64,000 nucleotides of DNA from Marinilabilia salmonicolor JCM 21150 (GTDB taxonomy: Bacteria; Bacteroidota; Bacteroidia; Bacteroidales; Marinilabiliaceae). The translations under genes were made by a program, and so were the position numbers. Below the pieces are notes generated by a model, which saw only the letters and a list, made by a program, of their open reading frames with translations, was not told where the DNA came from and made no database searches. The DNA lies in NCBI RefSeq assembly GCF_000259075.1, contig NZ_AJKI01000056.1:1-64000 (forward strand). The letters are read 5' to 3'. Below, in pieces: positions 35,612 through 45,108 of this stretch; the first letter of the stretch is position 1; each line of letters opens with the position of its first letter.

Positions 35612-35651
35612 GCATTCAAAATGTGGTACATATTTTGAATGCTTTTTTTTT
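35612..35651 (+). terminator. intrinsic terminator upstream of the LptF/G gene
   Basis: An 11-bp stem, GCATTCAAAAT / ATTTTGAATGC, has a short loop and is followed by nine T residues. It probably closes the START-protein transcript. A TAACTTTG box overlaps its base (35605-35612). Confidence 0.8.
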
Positions 35652-35730
35652 GCTTTTACATTTGGGGAGGGCTAAAAATTATTTATCCCAACCCGTTACA
35701 AGTATTCAAAAAGTACACAAGTAAACACAG

Positions 35731-37218
35731 ATGAAGAAAGTCCACCTGTTTATTCTCAAAAGTTATCTCGGCCCGTTGCTGATGACTTTTTTTATTTCCA
35801 TGTTTATACTGGTCATGCAGTTTCTATGGCGGTACGTAGATGATTTGGTGGGAAAAGGACTGGAATGGCATGTATTGTCGGAGCTATTGTTTTATGCTTC
35901 TCTTCAGGTGGTACCCATGGCGCTTCCGTTGGCCATCCTATTGGCATCGTTGATGACTTTTGGAAACCTTGGAGAGAATTATGAGCTGACAGCTCTCAAA
36001 TCAGCAGGCATCTCCTTACCCAGGATTATGCTCCCACTGATTATCCTTACTTTCCTGACATCGTTTGGAGCATATAAATTCTCCAACAATGTTTTACCGG
36101 TTGCCAACCTGAAACTGGTATCTATTCTTCACGGAATCAAAGAGACCCGCCTGGAGCTGGACATCAAAGAAAATGTATTCTATCAGGGAGTTGATGACTT
36201 CAGCATTAAAGTGAAGAAAAAAGACCCTTCGAAAAATATGCTTTACGATGTTATGATCTACGACCATCGGGATCGTTACGCCCGTAACAGCAATGTTACA
36301 CTTGCCGACTCCGGAAAACTCCTCATGTCGGACGACAAAAAATTTCTGAAACTGATTCTTTACAATGGAGTACGATACGATGAAAAAGTAGGACTCGAAA
36401 AAAACAGTCGCAAGAAACAGGACCATCTGTTCCGGACCGACGATTTTGAAACCCAGACCGCCATTATTCCATTGAAAGGTTTCGACTTCTCCAAGACAGA
36501 CGAGAACCTCTTCAAGCACAGTGACCGCATGAAAACACTGGACCAGATCAACCACGATCTGGATTCCATAAACGGAGAAAAAGATAAGTTTGTAAATAAT
36601 CTGGAATCACGTTCCCGCTCCTTCTACTTCTCCAAAGTCAGGCATAAAACACGTAAAACATCCACCAATCCGGGCAATAATCGGGATTTTTCGGAAATAG
36701 ACTCCACAGCAGCAATAAATATTGACAGTGTCTTTCAAGAACTTAGCAACAGCCGGCAACAAATGGTATATGATATGGCATTGCGTCAGGCCAGAAATAC
36801 CAAAAGCACGATTGATGAACGCATGAAATTTATCGAACGCCAGGACACCAACTTACGCAGACACAAAATGGAGATGCACCGAAAGTTCACCCTGCCTTTT
36901 GCCTGTTTGATATTTTTCTTTATCGGAGCCCCGCTGGGAGCCATCATTCGTAAAGGAGGGCTCGGAATGCCGGTGGTAATATCTGTTCTTTTCTTTGTCG
37001 CTTATTACATTATCGATACCATGGGAGCCAAACTGGCCCGCGAAGGAGTGTGGCTGGTATATCAGGGAATGTGGCTTTCATCGGCCATACTGCTGCCACT
37101 GGGCGTATTTTTGACCTATAAATCAGCCACCGATTCAGCCATTATGAATTCTGATGCCTACGTAATTTTCTTTCAGAAATTCCTGGCCAGGTTTAAACGA
37201 AAAAAGAAATGGGATTAG
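35731..37218 (+). CDS. LptF/LptG family permease (YjgP/YjgQ)
   Basis: 495 aa. Transmembrane helices lie at about 12-35, 50-85 and 98-120, and four more near 385-470, with a large periplasmic domain in between. The fold and the N-terminal YLGPLLMTFFISMFILVMQFLW match the inner-membrane permease of the LPS transporter that moves LPS towards LptC/LptA with LptB. Bacteroidota LptF/G proteins are longer than the E. coli ones, and the periplasmic part here is extended by a charged segment (about 265-370). Whether it is LptF or LptG cannot be told; the partner is not adjacent. Confidence 0.88.
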   Translation: MKKVHLFILKSYLGPLLMTFFISMFILVMQFLWRYVDDLVGKGLEWHVLSELLFYASLQVVPMALPLAILLASLMTFGNLGENYELTALKSAGISLPRIMLPLIILTFLTSFGAYKFSNNVLPVANLKLVSILHGIKETRLELDIKENVFYQGVDDFSIKVKKKDPSKNMLYDVMIYDHRDRYARNSNVTLADSGKLLMSDDKKFLKLILYNGVRYDEKVGLEKNSRKKQDHLFRTDDFETQTAIIPLKGFDFSKTDENLFKHSDRMKTLDQINHDLDSINGEKDKFVNNLESRSRSFYFSKVRHKTRKTSTNPGNNRDFSEIDSTAAINIDSVFQELSNSRQQMVYDMALRQARNTKSTIDERMKFIERQDTNLRRHKMEMHRKFTLPFACLIFFFIGAPLGAIIRKGGLGMPVVISVLFFVAYYIIDTMGAKLAREGVWLVYQGMWLSSAILLPLGVFLTYKSATDSAIMNSDAYVIFFQKFLARFKRKKKWD

Positions 37219-37284
37219 TTCCGGAATAAAAATATCTCTTAGCTTTTTTTACACTTCATTATCTGGGTTAAATGACATCCGGCA

Positions 37285-37314
37285 TTGTGGCTGATAATTA
37301 TTTGTGTAATTTTG
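37285..37314 (+). promoter_or_regulatory. ribBA promoter
   Basis: ATTG with TTG at 37285-37287, a 19-nt spacer, and TAATTTTG at 37307-37314 (exact TAnnTTTG). The ATG lies 29 bp downstream. No FMN riboswitch is seen in the short leader. Confidence 0.65.
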
Positions 37315-37343
37315 TAATCTTTAAATGACAATTATTCAAAGCC

Positions 37344-38606
37344 ATGGGCAACACTTCCGAAATTCAACTAAATACAATCGATGAAGCCATAGAAGCATTC
37401 CGCAAAGGGGAACTGGTTATTGTGGTGGATGATGAGGACCGCGAAAACGAAGGAGATTTCATAACCTCTGCCGAACTAATAACACCCGAAAAGGTAAACT
37501 TCATGGCCAAGCATGGTCGTGGCCTTATCTGTGCACCCTTGCTGGAAGAGCGTTGTGATGAACTGGAACTGGAGTTAATGGTAGGAAAGAATACTTCACT
37601 TCACGCCACCCCGTTTACAGTTTCTGTTGATTTATTGGGAAACGGATGCACTACAGGCATCTCTGCTACCGACAGAGCAAAAACAATAAAAGCACTGAGC
37701 GATCCTGCCACCAAACCGGAAGATTTGGGCAGACCGGGGCATATTTTTCCGCTCAAAGCAAAGGAAAAAGGAGTGCTTCGACGGTCAGGACATACCGAAG
37801 CGGCTGTTGATCTGGCAAGATTAGCAGAACTCTCCCCTTCAGGAGTGCTGGTAGAAATAATGAATGATGACGGTTCCATGGCACGGCTTCCACAATTAAT
37901 GGAAATTGCCAAAAAATTTGATCTGAAAATCATCACCATAAAAGATCTGATAACTTATCGCCTTCAAAAAGAAAGTCTGATAGTAAAAGGAGTGGAAGTT
38001 CATTTACCCACAGCTCACGGAGACTTCCAATTCATCCCCTTCAAACAAAAGTCCAACGGATTGGAGCACATGGCCCTGATTAAAGGCACCTGGGATGAAG
38101 ATGAGCCCATTTTGGTGAGAGTTCACTCTTCGTGCGCCACCGGTGACATCTTCGGATCCTTGAGGTGTGAATGTGGTGAACAACTCCAAAAAGCTATGGA
38201 AACCATAGAAAAAGAAGGTAAAGGAGTTATTGTATATATGAATCAGGAGGGCCGGGGCATTGGACTGATGAATAAAATAAAAGCCTACAAACTTCAGGAA
38301 GAGGGACGCGATACGGTGGATGCCAATACCGACCTTGGATTTGAAGCCGACGAACGCGATTATGGCGTTGGAGCACAAATACTCAGGGAACTTGGAGTAA
38401 AAAAAATGCGTCTGATGACCAACAATCCCATCAAACGCATAGGACTGGAAGGGTACGGACTGACCATTGTAGAAAACATACCCATTGAAGTGGAACCCAA
38501 CCCCTACAACGAGTTCTATATGCATACAAAGAAAGAGCGAATGGGACATAACCTCAAATTTTTCAAATACATGGATCATCCGGCTAATTTTAAAAAGAAG
38601 AAGTAA
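37344..38606 (+). CDS. ribBA: bifunctional 3,4-dihydroxy-2-butanone-4-phosphate synthase / GTP cyclohydrolase II
   Basis: 420 aa. The N-terminal RibB domain (about 1-205) has [11 protein letters not shown] and the [13 protein letters not shown] segment. The C-terminal RibA domain (about 210-405) has the zinc motif [15 protein letters not shown] (three Cys) and the GTP-site [12 protein letters not shown]. It supplies both precursors of riboflavin from ribulose 5-phosphate and GTP. It is expressed alone from its own promoter. Confidence 0.97.
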   Translation: MGNTSEIQLNTIDEAIEAFRKGELVIVVDDEDRENEGDFITSAELITPEKVNFMAKHGRGLICAPLLEERCDELELELMVGKNTSLHATPFTVSVDLLGNGCTTGISATDRAKTIKALSDPATKPEDLGRPGHIFPLKAKEKGVLRRSGHTEAAVDLARLAELSPSGVLVEIMNDDGSMARLPQLMEIAKKFDLKIITIKDLITYRLQKESLIVKGVEVHLPTAHGDFQFIPFKQKSNGLEHMALIKGTWDEDEPILVRVHSSCATGDIFGSLRCECGEQLQKAMETIEKEGKGVIVYMNQEGRGIGLMNKIKAYKLQEEGRDTVDANTDLGFEADERDYGVGAQILRELGVKKMRLMTNNPIKRIGLEGYGLTIVENIPIEVEPNPYNEFYMHTKKERMGHNLKFFKYMDHPANFKKKK

Positions 38607-38744
38607 TTTATAGCAATCAATTGATAGTCAGTAGCGAATAGTAAATTGAAAGAAAGATTCTTAGGAAATTCTAATCCGGAGAATGAGAAGAGGCTCAATG
38701 AATGGCTGATTACTTACACAAGATCATCCCTCAAAATATTATAC

Positions 38745-38771
38745 AATGCCGGCTTTAGCCGGCATTTTTTT
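38745..38771 (+). terminator. intrinsic terminator before fmt
   Basis: AATGCCGGC-TTTA-GCCGGCATT followed by a T tract. It ends transcription from ribBA or from the unexplained stretch 38607-38744 before fmt begins. Confidence 0.85.
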
Positions 38772-38812
38772 ATCCCACTTTTTAAGCCCGGGAAGAGCCG
38801 CGATATTTTTCG

Positions 38813-38820
38813 TACTTTTG
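38813..38820 (+). promoter_or_regulatory. -7 element of the fmt promoter
   Basis: TACTTTTG fits TAnnTTTG exactly and lies 18 bp before the ATG at 38838. It supports that start over the longer in-frame reading, which would run through the terminator at 38745. Confidence 0.55.
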
Positions 38821-38837
38821 TTCAAAACACAGAACCT

Positions 38838-39785
38838 ATGCAGAATTTAAGAATCGTATTCATGGGAACTCCGGACTTTGCAACGGAGAGTCTTAAAGCA
38901 TTGCTGAATGCCGGAGCCAATATTGCAGGTGTCATCACAGCACCCGACAAACCAGCAGGCAGAGGAAGGAAATTAAAACCTTCACCGGTAAAAGATTTTG
39001 CTGTAGAAAACGGATTAACTGTTCTGCAACCAGAAAAACTTAAAGATCCAGGATTTCTGGAAGAGTTGAAGTCATTGCAAGCCGACCTGCAGGTTGTCGT
39101 TGCCTTCAGAATGTTGCCTGAGGTCGTCTGGAATATGCCCCCCAAAGGCACTTTTAACCTTCATGCTTCCCTCCTGCCTGCATACAGGGGAGCTGCACCA
39201 ATCAACTGGGCAGTGATCAATGGAGAAAAGAAAACCGGAGTGACCACTTTCTTTCTAAAGCATGAAATAGATACAGGGGACATTATTTTTCAGGAAGAAG
39301 TTTCCATTTCAAAAAATGACAATGCCGGAACAGTTCACGATAAGTTAATGGAGGTTGGCGCCCGACTGGTTGTTAAAACAGTGGAAGCTGTAGCTTCGGA
39401 CAATATAAAACCGGTCCCCCAGCCACAAAAAGAATTAAAACCGGCACCAAAAATATTCAAAGAAGATTGTCGCATTGACTGGAATACCGAAAGTGAAAAG
39501 ATTCATAATCTGATAAGAGGACTCAGCCCTTACCCGGCAGCATGGACAGACATGATATTGCCTGATGGCACTATAACATCAGTTAAAATTTTTGAAACAG
39601 AAGAAAACGACTCCGACGGATTAAAAGCCGGAGAAATATACAGCGATAACAAGAAACTCATTCTGGCAGGAACGACCAATGGAGCTTTAAAAATCCATGA
39701 ACTCCAGGTAGCAGGAAAAAAACGAATGAAAACTGAAGATTTTCTCAGAGGTCATAAATTGGAAGCCGGAGCAAGATTTGAATAA
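38838..39785 (+). CDS. fmt: methionyl-tRNA formyltransferase
   Basis: 315 aa from the ATG at 38838. The N-terminal formyltransferase domain has LRIVFMGTPDFA and the catalytic NLHASLLPAYRGAAPINWA (Asn-His pair), followed by HEIDTGDI. The C-terminal tRNA-binding domain (about 205-310) includes IRGLSPYPAAWT. It transfers a formyl group from 10-formyl-THF to initiator Met-tRNA. Usually paired with def in other bacteria; here it stands alone. Confidence 0.96.
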   Translation: MQNLRIVFMGTPDFATESLKALLNAGANIAGVITAPDKPAGRGRKLKPSPVKDFAVENGLTVLQPEKLKDPGFLEELKSLQADLQVVVAFRMLPEVVWNMPPKGTFNLHASLLPAYRGAAPINWAVINGEKKTGVTTFFLKHEIDTGDIIFQEEVSISKNDNAGTVHDKLMEVGARLVVKTVEAVASDNIKPVPQPQKELKPAPKIFKEDCRIDWNTESEKIHNLIRGLSPYPAAWTDMILPDGTITSVKIFETEENDSDGLKAGEIYSDNKKLILAGTTNGALKIHELQVAGKKRMKTEDFLRGHKLEAGARFE

Positions 39786-39787
39786 AA

Positions 39788-39822
39788 GAATTGGGGCAGA
39801 GAAATTTCTCTACCCCAATTTT
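39788..39822. terminator. bidirectional intrinsic terminator between fmt and the PAS gene
   Basis: Long hairpin AATTGGGGCAGAGAAA / TTTCTCTACCCCAATT followed by TTCTTT. It sits between the two convergent genes. Confidence 0.8.
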
Positions 39823-39824
39823 CT

Positions 39825-40238
39825 TTATTCTTCATCATGGTAAACAAAAGTTACTTTATGGCCCTTGCCCTGATTATTAAAAATATTGTTGAAAAAAGCC
39901 GCTGCAGCCTGAATTTTAATAGTCTCCCCACGTTTATTTACCACATCCCAGTATCTGACAATCTCATACTCATTTTTGATAAACATATCATGAGCCGTTT
40001 GTAACTTCTCATGCATTTCAGTGGGGACAACCGAAGTAAAGTGTTTTCCCTGGAGTTCTCCCGGTTCATAACCGTAAATCTCATTGTACCGTGGGTTCAC
40101 ATGCGTATAATAGCCCTTATCATCCGTTACGCAAATCCCAAGAACGTCCTCTGAGTCAATAATTTCTCGTGCATTCTGCGGATTCTCGGCAATCTCTGCT
40201 TTAATCTCTTTGGTTCGGTGAATGTTGATTCGTCCCAT
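39825..40238 (-). CDS. stand-alone PAS domain protein
   Basis: 137 aa. A single PAS fold (about 28-130) is visible: GICVTDDKGYYTHVNPRYNEIYGYEPGELQGKHF followed by the core helix and sheet. No kinase, GGDEF or HTH domain is attached. There are no Cys pairs or His typical of FeS or heme PAS domains, so the ligand is unknown. It probably acts as a sensory or adaptor protein by protein interaction (inference). Confidence 0.82.
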   Translation of the reverse strand: MGRINIHRTKEIKAEIAENPQNAREIIDSEDVLGICVTDDKGYYTHVNPRYNEIYGYEPGELQGKHFTSVVPTEMHEKLQTAHDMFIKNEYEIVRYWDVVNKRGETIKIQAAAAFFNNIFNNQGKGHKVTFVYHDEE

Positions 40239-40333
40239 ATTCTAATTTCATTTAAAGGTTATCTATTTATATATTTAGATAACCATTTGGGAGTAGATTT
40301 GTTCAATAAATCACAATATTTGCTCTACAAAAG

Positions 40334-41266
40334 CTATCGCAATTTAATCCTGTCCCCCGGTCGTGGTTCTTTCCCCTCGGGCATTCCATTAATTTTATAG
40401 AGACTTTTCATTTTGACTCCATAAATTTGAGAAATCTCAAACATGGTTTCATTTTCACGTACCAGATGTGATTTATGATTGGGATGCCCATTCTTTCTTT
40501 TAGGCTGAATGTAGAGATACTTATAATCAGTCACCTTTCCGCGTTCGGCACCCAAATCATTATATCGTGGCAACTCCCAGTCTCTGAGCCCAAACTCTTC
40601 GGCAATTCCGGAAAACGTATCGGAAGGTTTAACGTTCACGTACTTCACCCCGTTGTTGAAGTGTACCTCATGCCTGGAAAAGGGGTCAATCTCATGAGTT
40701 CCTGCCGAAGTTCCTCTTTCAGCAGTTCTTCTCCAGGTTGTCTGACTGCCACCCTCCTCATCAAACAAATACAACTGATATTTTTCAATAAGATCAATAA
40801 GTCGCTTGGCATAATTGGGATCAGTGGCATAACCTGCTTTCTTCAAGCCTTTGGACCAACCTTTATAATCGGTTGCGTCTAATTCAAAAAGAGATGCATA
40901 CCGTGAGCGCCCGGTCAGAAATTTTGCATGATCAGCATAAGAATCATAAACAGAGTTGTATTTCCTGAAACATTCATTTCTTCTGTCATCGTGGTGATAA
41001 ACTTTCTCGCCGGTCCACTCATGGCACTTAATCCCAAAATGGTTATTGGCTTCCACAGCAAGCCGGCTGTTGCCATTGCCCGATTCGAGCATCCCCTGTG
41101 CCAGGGTAATACTAGCCGGAACGCCGGTTCGTGTCATATTCATTACAGCCCATTCATTATATTTCTCGATATAGTCCTGAGGTGAGAGACGGGAAGAAGA
41201 TTGTCCGGACAAACCAGAAAAAAAGAATAAGAATAATAAGCAACTCAAAAATACTCTTAACGACAT
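40334..41266 (-). CDS. secreted N-acetylglucosaminidase with two LysM domains
   Basis: 310 aa from the ATG at 41266, which starts a clear signal peptide (MSLRVFLSCLLFLFFFSGLSG). The FlgJ/glucosaminidase domain (about 35-175) has the catalytic Glu in LAQGMLESGNGNS and the NNHFGIKCHEWTG motif. Two LysM repeats follow (about 205-250 and 263-308; SDTFSGIAEEFGL, NETMFEISQIYGV). It cleaves the glycan strand of peptidoglycan during cell-wall turnover. Monocistronic. Confidence 0.93.
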   Translation of the reverse strand: MSLRVFLSCLLFLFFFSGLSGQSSSRLSPQDYIEKYNEWAVMNMTRTGVPASITLAQGMLESGNGNSRLAVEANNHFGIKCHEWTGEKVYHHDDRRNECFRKYNSVYDSYADHAKFLTGRSRYASLFELDATDYKGWSKGLKKAGYATDPNYAKRLIDLIEKYQLYLFDEEGGSQTTWRRTAERGTSAGTHEIDPFSRHEVHFNNGVKYVNVKPSDTFSGIAEEFGLRDWELPRYNDLGAERGKVTDYKYLYIQPKRKNGHPNHKSHLVRENETMFEISQIYGVKMKSLYKINGMPEGKEPRPGDRIKLR

Positions 41267-41340
41267 GATCAATAAATTTCGTAAACCCTTGAAAGGACTA
41301 TTGTTTCCAAAAAAATAATAGCAACAAATATATAAAAACA

Positions 41341-41445
41341 TTCATCAGTATAAAATTAGTCTAAGTTATTGGCCCGACAGCACTCGCATGTAAAGATTTT
41401 ATACATTGCTGTTTATAGCATCCCTTCCATGCTCGTTTCATCCAT
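41341..41445. repeat. fragment related to the long CCTGYTTTATTCAT element
   Basis: Shares 105 bp with 8601-8705 in the same orientation, including TCAGTATAAAAT, TAAGTTATTGG, CTCGCATGTAA and CCATGCTCGTTTCAT. The rest of the element is missing or diverged; a TTTCATGAATAAAA end-like motif follows near 41490. The remainder, 41446-41747, holds nothing else recognisable. Confidence 0.75.
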
Positions 41446-41747
41446 ACAAAATATGTTTTTAAGGTGTCATCCACACTTCTTGAAGTAGTTTCATGAATAA
41501 AAAAGACAAGAAATGCCTTAAATCAGTTTTGTCTCCTGAACCATCGTGATAAACTTTTGGGGGACGCATTATTATAATGAACCATTTTTAAGAGAGGGAG
41601 AGGGGAACTCTTAATTCTTTTACATTGGTGTCCGGCATAGCATTGCTTTTCCCCTTTCATATTCAATCCCATTGCCGGGCACAAATTATTATGAAAAACA
41701 TCTCTTGGTGTGTTGGGCAAAAACTACTACTTTTAAGAAAAAACTTT

Positions 41748-42236
41748 ATGTCTTTAAAAACACCTCAAAGCTTTAATTTCCCATTCGAAGAGTTTGAATC
41801 ATCCTCCGCACTTAACATCCGGGAAAAAGAACTTGTAGAGAAGGCAGAAGAAATAGCCAAAGATGCTTACGCAGTATATTCAAATTTCAGTGTTGGTGCG
41901 GCAGTACTTCTTGAAAACGGCATAATTGTCACAGGAAGTAACCAGGAAAATGCTGCGTATCCATCAGGACTATGTGCCGAAAGAGTCGCATTGTTTTATG
42001 CATCTTCGCAATATCCTGACACGGCCGTTAAAGCCATCGCAGTAACAGCATTGCGCAACAAACAACCACTTGACGAGCCTGTCCCTCCGTGTGGCAGCTG
42101 CCGCCAGGTTTTTGTGGAATGGGAGAAACGATTCAAACAACCATTCGTTGTTCTGATGGCAGGAAAGAAAAAAATCATCAGAATTGAAAAGGCAAGCTGG
42201 CTGTTACCGTTTAATTTTCAGTCGGACTTTCTTTAA
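41748..42236 (+). CDS. cdd: cytidine deaminase
   Basis: 162 aa from the ATG at 41748; longer in-frame readings run into sequence without coding character. It is a zinc-dependent homotetrameric-type deaminase. The catalytic motif is CAERVAL (Cys ligand and proton-shuttle Glu), the second pair of zinc ligands is PCGSCRQV, and the substrate loop is GSNQENAAYPSG. It converts cytidine and deoxycytidine to uridine forms for pyrimidine salvage. Convergent with xseB, 9 nt apart. Confidence 0.95.
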   Translation: MSLKTPQSFNFPFEEFESSSALNIREKELVEKAEEIAKDAYAVYSNFSVGAAVLLENGIIVTGSNQENAAYPSGLCAERVALFYASSQYPDTAVKAIAVTALRNKQPLDEPVPPCGSCRQVFVEWEKRFKQPFVVLMAGKKKIIRIEKASWLLPFNFQSDFL

Positions 42237-42245
42237 TCCGGTGTT

Positions 42246-42446
42246 CTATTCCTCCATCTCTTTGAGGACTTTCTCCACCTCCTCTTCTGTGTTTTTTAAT
42301 TTATTGCGACAAAAGCGCACCAATTCGGATACCCGTTTAACTTTTTCTGACAATTCATCAACATCAAGTTCTTCATTTTCCATTTTTTCGAGAATTTCTT
42401 CAATCTCGGAAAGTGCCTGATTATAAGTCAGTTTTTTCTGTGCCAT
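42246..42446 (-). CDS. xseB: exodeoxyribonuclease VII small subunit
   Basis: 66 aa from the second Met (MAQKKLTYNQ); the other in-frame ATG is two codons earlier. It is an all-helical XseB with LTYNQALSEIEEILEKMENEELDVDELSEKV as the family core. It pairs in multiple copies with XseA to make ExoVII, which degrades single-stranded DNA from both ends. It follows xseA in one operon with a gap of about 15 nt. Confidence 0.95.
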   Translation of the reverse strand: MAQKKLTYNQALSEIEEILEKMENEELDVDELSEKVKRVSELVRFCRNKLKNTEEEVEKVLKEMEE

Positions 42447-42461
42447 TATCAATTGTATTAA

Positions 42462-43850
42462 TTACTTTTTGTTCAGTCTTACCTTCTCCACTTTTCCGGT
42501 CAATTCCCCATCGTAAAACCTCGTATTAACCGTATCTCCGGGATTCATTTCCGCCGCACTTTTTACCAGTTTTCCACCGGCATAAGTCAGGGAATACCCT
42601 TTCTTCAATAATTTTTCCGGATCGTTAAGTCTGGAAGCATTCTCCAGATAATTAATTCTTTTTTCTTCAGCAGCAAACCTCCGTCCGGGCAAAGAAAGCA
42701 GACTCTGTTGATAATGATGCAACGCAATTCTTTGCTGTTTTACCATTTGTCCTCCGTAATCAAAGATCTTTTCCTTCAACCGGGCCAGCAGATTGTTCTC
42801 AATTCCTATCCTCCGGGACGCCATCACCGGCAATTTCCCTACCAACCGCTCCAATGTATTGGTTCGCCGCTGCAGGTCCATTTTCACATTAGGAACATAA
42901 GAGGCAGCAATATGCTCAGCCCGCTGCTTTTCAGCCTGAATTAAATCTCTGGCCACTTCTGCTACCTGCAGTGCCTTATCATCCACCACAGCCAGAAATT
43001 CTCCGGCCTTTTCAATGAGAAACGCTGCAACGGCCGTCGGTGTCTTCAATGACGTATTGGCCACCAGATCGGCCACCGATTCATCTCTTTCATGACCGAT
43101 ACCGGTAAGCACAGGCAATGGAAACTGGGCTATATGATAAGCCACCCAGTAACTGTCAAAACACAACAGGTCAATGGTTGCCCCTCCCCCTCTGATGAGC
43201 ACTACTGCATCGAAAAAATCAATGTAATTAAAAATCCGGTCAAAAGCTTCCGCAATAGATTGCTCGGCACGTTCTCCCTGCATCACTGCAGGAAACAGGT
43301 GATGATAAAACTTTATCCCGTAAGGGTTACTCTCCAGCTGATTAATAAAATCACCATACCCGGCTGCTGTAGGAGAAGAAATAATGGCAATTTTCTGGAT
43401 GACTGCGGGAAGTTCCAGGTCCTTATTCATCTCCAAAACACCTTCCTCTTCGAGGCGCATCAACACTTCTCTCCTTTTTCGGGCAAGATCTCCCATTGTG
43501 TAAGAAGGATCTATGTCTGTGATGATCAGACTTAACCCAAAAACCTCCTGAAACTGAACCGTCACCTTCACAAGAACTTTGAGTCCACTACTTAACACCT
43601 GACCGGTAGAGGATTCAAAATAAGCCTTAAGCATACGGTAATTCCGGGCCCAAATCATAGCACGCGAACGTGCCACCAATTGATCACCGGCATCATCTTT
43701 CTCAATTAAATCGAGGTAACAATGGCCGGTACGATTGACTCTCAATTCGCCAATCTCGGCCTTTACCCAGATTGAATGCATCATGGCATCATCGAGAACA
43801 CCCTTGATTTTCTGATTTAACTGAAATAAAGTGATGGCTTCCTGGCCCAT
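42462..43850 (-). CDS. xseA: exodeoxyribonuclease VII large subunit
   Basis: 462 aa. The N-terminal OB-fold (about 1-110) has IWVKAEIGELRVNRTGHCYLDL. The catalytic domain has VVLIRGGGATIDLLCFD and the family signature GIGHERDESVADLVA, and a long coiled coil holds XseB. It degrades single-stranded DNA processively without needing a metal. Operon order is MORN-type gene, xseA, xseB, with a 12-nt gap upstream. Confidence 0.96.
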   Translation of the reverse strand: MGQEAITLFQLNQKIKGVLDDAMMHSIWVKAEIGELRVNRTGHCYLDLIEKDDAGDQLVARSRAMIWARNYRMLKAYFESSTGQVLSSGLKVLVKVTVQFQEVFGLSLIITDIDPSYTMGDLARKRREVLMRLEEEGVLEMNKDLELPAVIQKIAIISSPTAAGYGDFINQLESNPYGIKFYHHLFPAVMQGERAEQSIAEAFDRIFNYIDFFDAVVLIRGGGATIDLLCFDSYWVAYHIAQFPLPVLTGIGHERDESVADLVANTSLKTPTAVAAFLIEKAGEFLAVVDDKALQVAEVARDLIQAEKQRAEHIAASYVPNVKMDLQRRTNTLERLVGKLPVMASRRIGIENNLLARLKEKIFDYGGQMVKQQRIALHHYQQSLLSLPGRRFAAEEKRINYLENASRLNDPEKLLKKGYSLTYAGGKLVKSAAEMNPGDTVNTRFYDGELTGKVEKVRLNKK

Positions 43851-43862
43851 ACTCTTTTTTTC

Positions 43863-44711
43863 TTAGCGCATATACTCTTCCGGATTACCCATAAAATTCT
43901 CCGGATCTTTCAATTTTTTCCGATTCTCCTCATAACGCTGAAACTCTTTCATTTCCTTCTCTGTCAGGAGATGTTCATTTTGAACAATTCCCTCTTCGTA
44001 GAGCAATGTAAAACTCTTTCTCCCCAACGCATCATAAAAGACCCAGGTACTGTCGCGCAGATTATTTTTATAAAAACCATCAATCTCTTTCTGTCCATTT
44101 TCAAAATAGACGGAGTATGGTCCGTGCAAATCGCCATTGTTGTAACTAATCTTTACACGAAGTCTACCATCGGGATAATAACGCTTCTCTGTTCCCTGTT
44201 TCTCTCCCTTCTCATAGGTCACTTCAGCGGCAAGTTCTCCGGAATCGAAATAGATTTCGGATTTTCCGGCTTTTTCATCAAACTGAAATTCTTCTTTGGC
44301 TTTCAGGTTGCCCTCCATATCGTAGAAATGCCATACACTATCCTTTTGCATATTAAGGTAAAATCCTTCGCCCAGCAGATTTCCGCCTTCAGAGTAGAAT
44401 TTCCCTTTTCCCCGATTGGTGTTTTCATCAAACACAATCTCCACATACTTATTCCCATTCTTGTAGTACCTGATCAACGTATCCACCGGTTGGTCATCAA
44501 CAAAGCGGGCTTTGTACGCCGGGGTACCATTGGGATGATAGCGCATCCAGTTGCCCTGCCGCCGTCCTTTTTCATCACGAAGGTTTTCATATTTCTGTTC
44601 TCTCTCTTCCTTTGTCTGAACGGCCTCCGGTTTCTCAAAAAGTCCTACCTGAGCATGAACTGACTGAAACATCAGCAGTATAAAAGAAGCTATTAATAAT
44701 TGACGAATCAT
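43863..44711 (-). CDS. exported MORN/YwqK-type repeat protein
   Basis: 282 aa. The signal peptide (about 1-20; LLIASFILLMFQSVHA) is followed by at least seven repeats of the YwqK-like form NG-x-Y/F-x-E/K (YYKNGNKYVEIVFDE, YPDGRLRVKISYNNGDLHG, YFENGQKEIDGFYKNN). Such repeats are common in secreted Bacteroidota proteins. The automated name YwqK antitoxin for this family should not be taken as function. It probably leads the xseAB operon. Role unknown. Confidence 0.82.
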   Translation of the reverse strand: MIRQLLIASFILLMFQSVHAQVGLFEKPEAVQTKEEREQKYENLRDEKGRRQGNWMRYHPNGTPAYKARFVDDQPVDTLIRYYKNGNKYVEIVFDENTNRGKGKFYSEGGNLLGEGFYLNMQKDSVWHFYDMEGNLKAKEEFQFDEKAGKSEIYFDSGELAAEVTYEKGEKQGTEKRYYPDGRLRVKISYNNGDLHGPYSVYFENGQKEIDGFYKNNLRDSTWVFYDALGRKSFTLLYEEGIVQNEHLLTEKEMKEFQRYEENRKKLKDPENFMGNPEEYMR

Positions 44712-45034
44712 ATCCTTGTTTTTCTAATCCAATTACAATTATTGTGCAAATGAAGTCTTGCTGACACAAAAGTATTAATTGTTCCTGAATAAAAAACTAA
44801 AAAAGAGCTTGGAGCTTAGGGCATAGGGGTTGGAGCTTGGAGCTTGGGGCAGTGTTTATGAGGGTTGAGAATTGAGAGTTGAGTTCCTTTTTTCACTGAG
44901 GCTGGATTTTTGGCATGACAATATATTCTTCCATTTATAGGTGGAGTAAATTACTGTTTGATTTTCCCATTTCATGATGGTCCGGCCCGGCCGGAGGACA
45001 GTTTAGCAGCAATGGCGTTGCAATGAATGGGAAC
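44712..45034. other. intergenic region with short tandem repeats
   Basis: No gene is seen. Imperfect tandem repeats of GGAGCTTGGAGCTTGGGG type (about 44808-44851) and of GTTGAGA/ATTGAGA type (about 44862-44884) are present, as often found in Bacteroidota spacers. Confidence 0.6.
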
Positions 45035-45067
45035 AAAAAAAGGCTGCCCAACGGACAGCCTTTTTTT
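45035..45067 (-). terminator. intrinsic terminator of dnaK
   Basis: AAAAAAAGGCTG / CAGCCTTTTTTT with a 9-nt loop, 42 bp after the dnaK stop. It is symmetrical enough to act in both directions. Confidence 0.9.
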
Positions 45068-45108
45068 GATTAAAACAGCTCTCAAAAACATTGAGATATA
45101 TGTGGGGA

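Noticed and set aside
38646-38837. Extended N-terminus of Fmt or separate small gene (FecR-like NPENEKRLNEWL)
   Set aside because: The reading would pass through the intrinsic terminator at 38745-38771 and the fmt promoter. Similarity to FecR N-termini is too short to call a gene.
44808-44884. CRISPR-like short repeats downstream of dnaK
   Set aside because: The repeats are imperfect, adjacent without unique spacers, and of microsatellite type.
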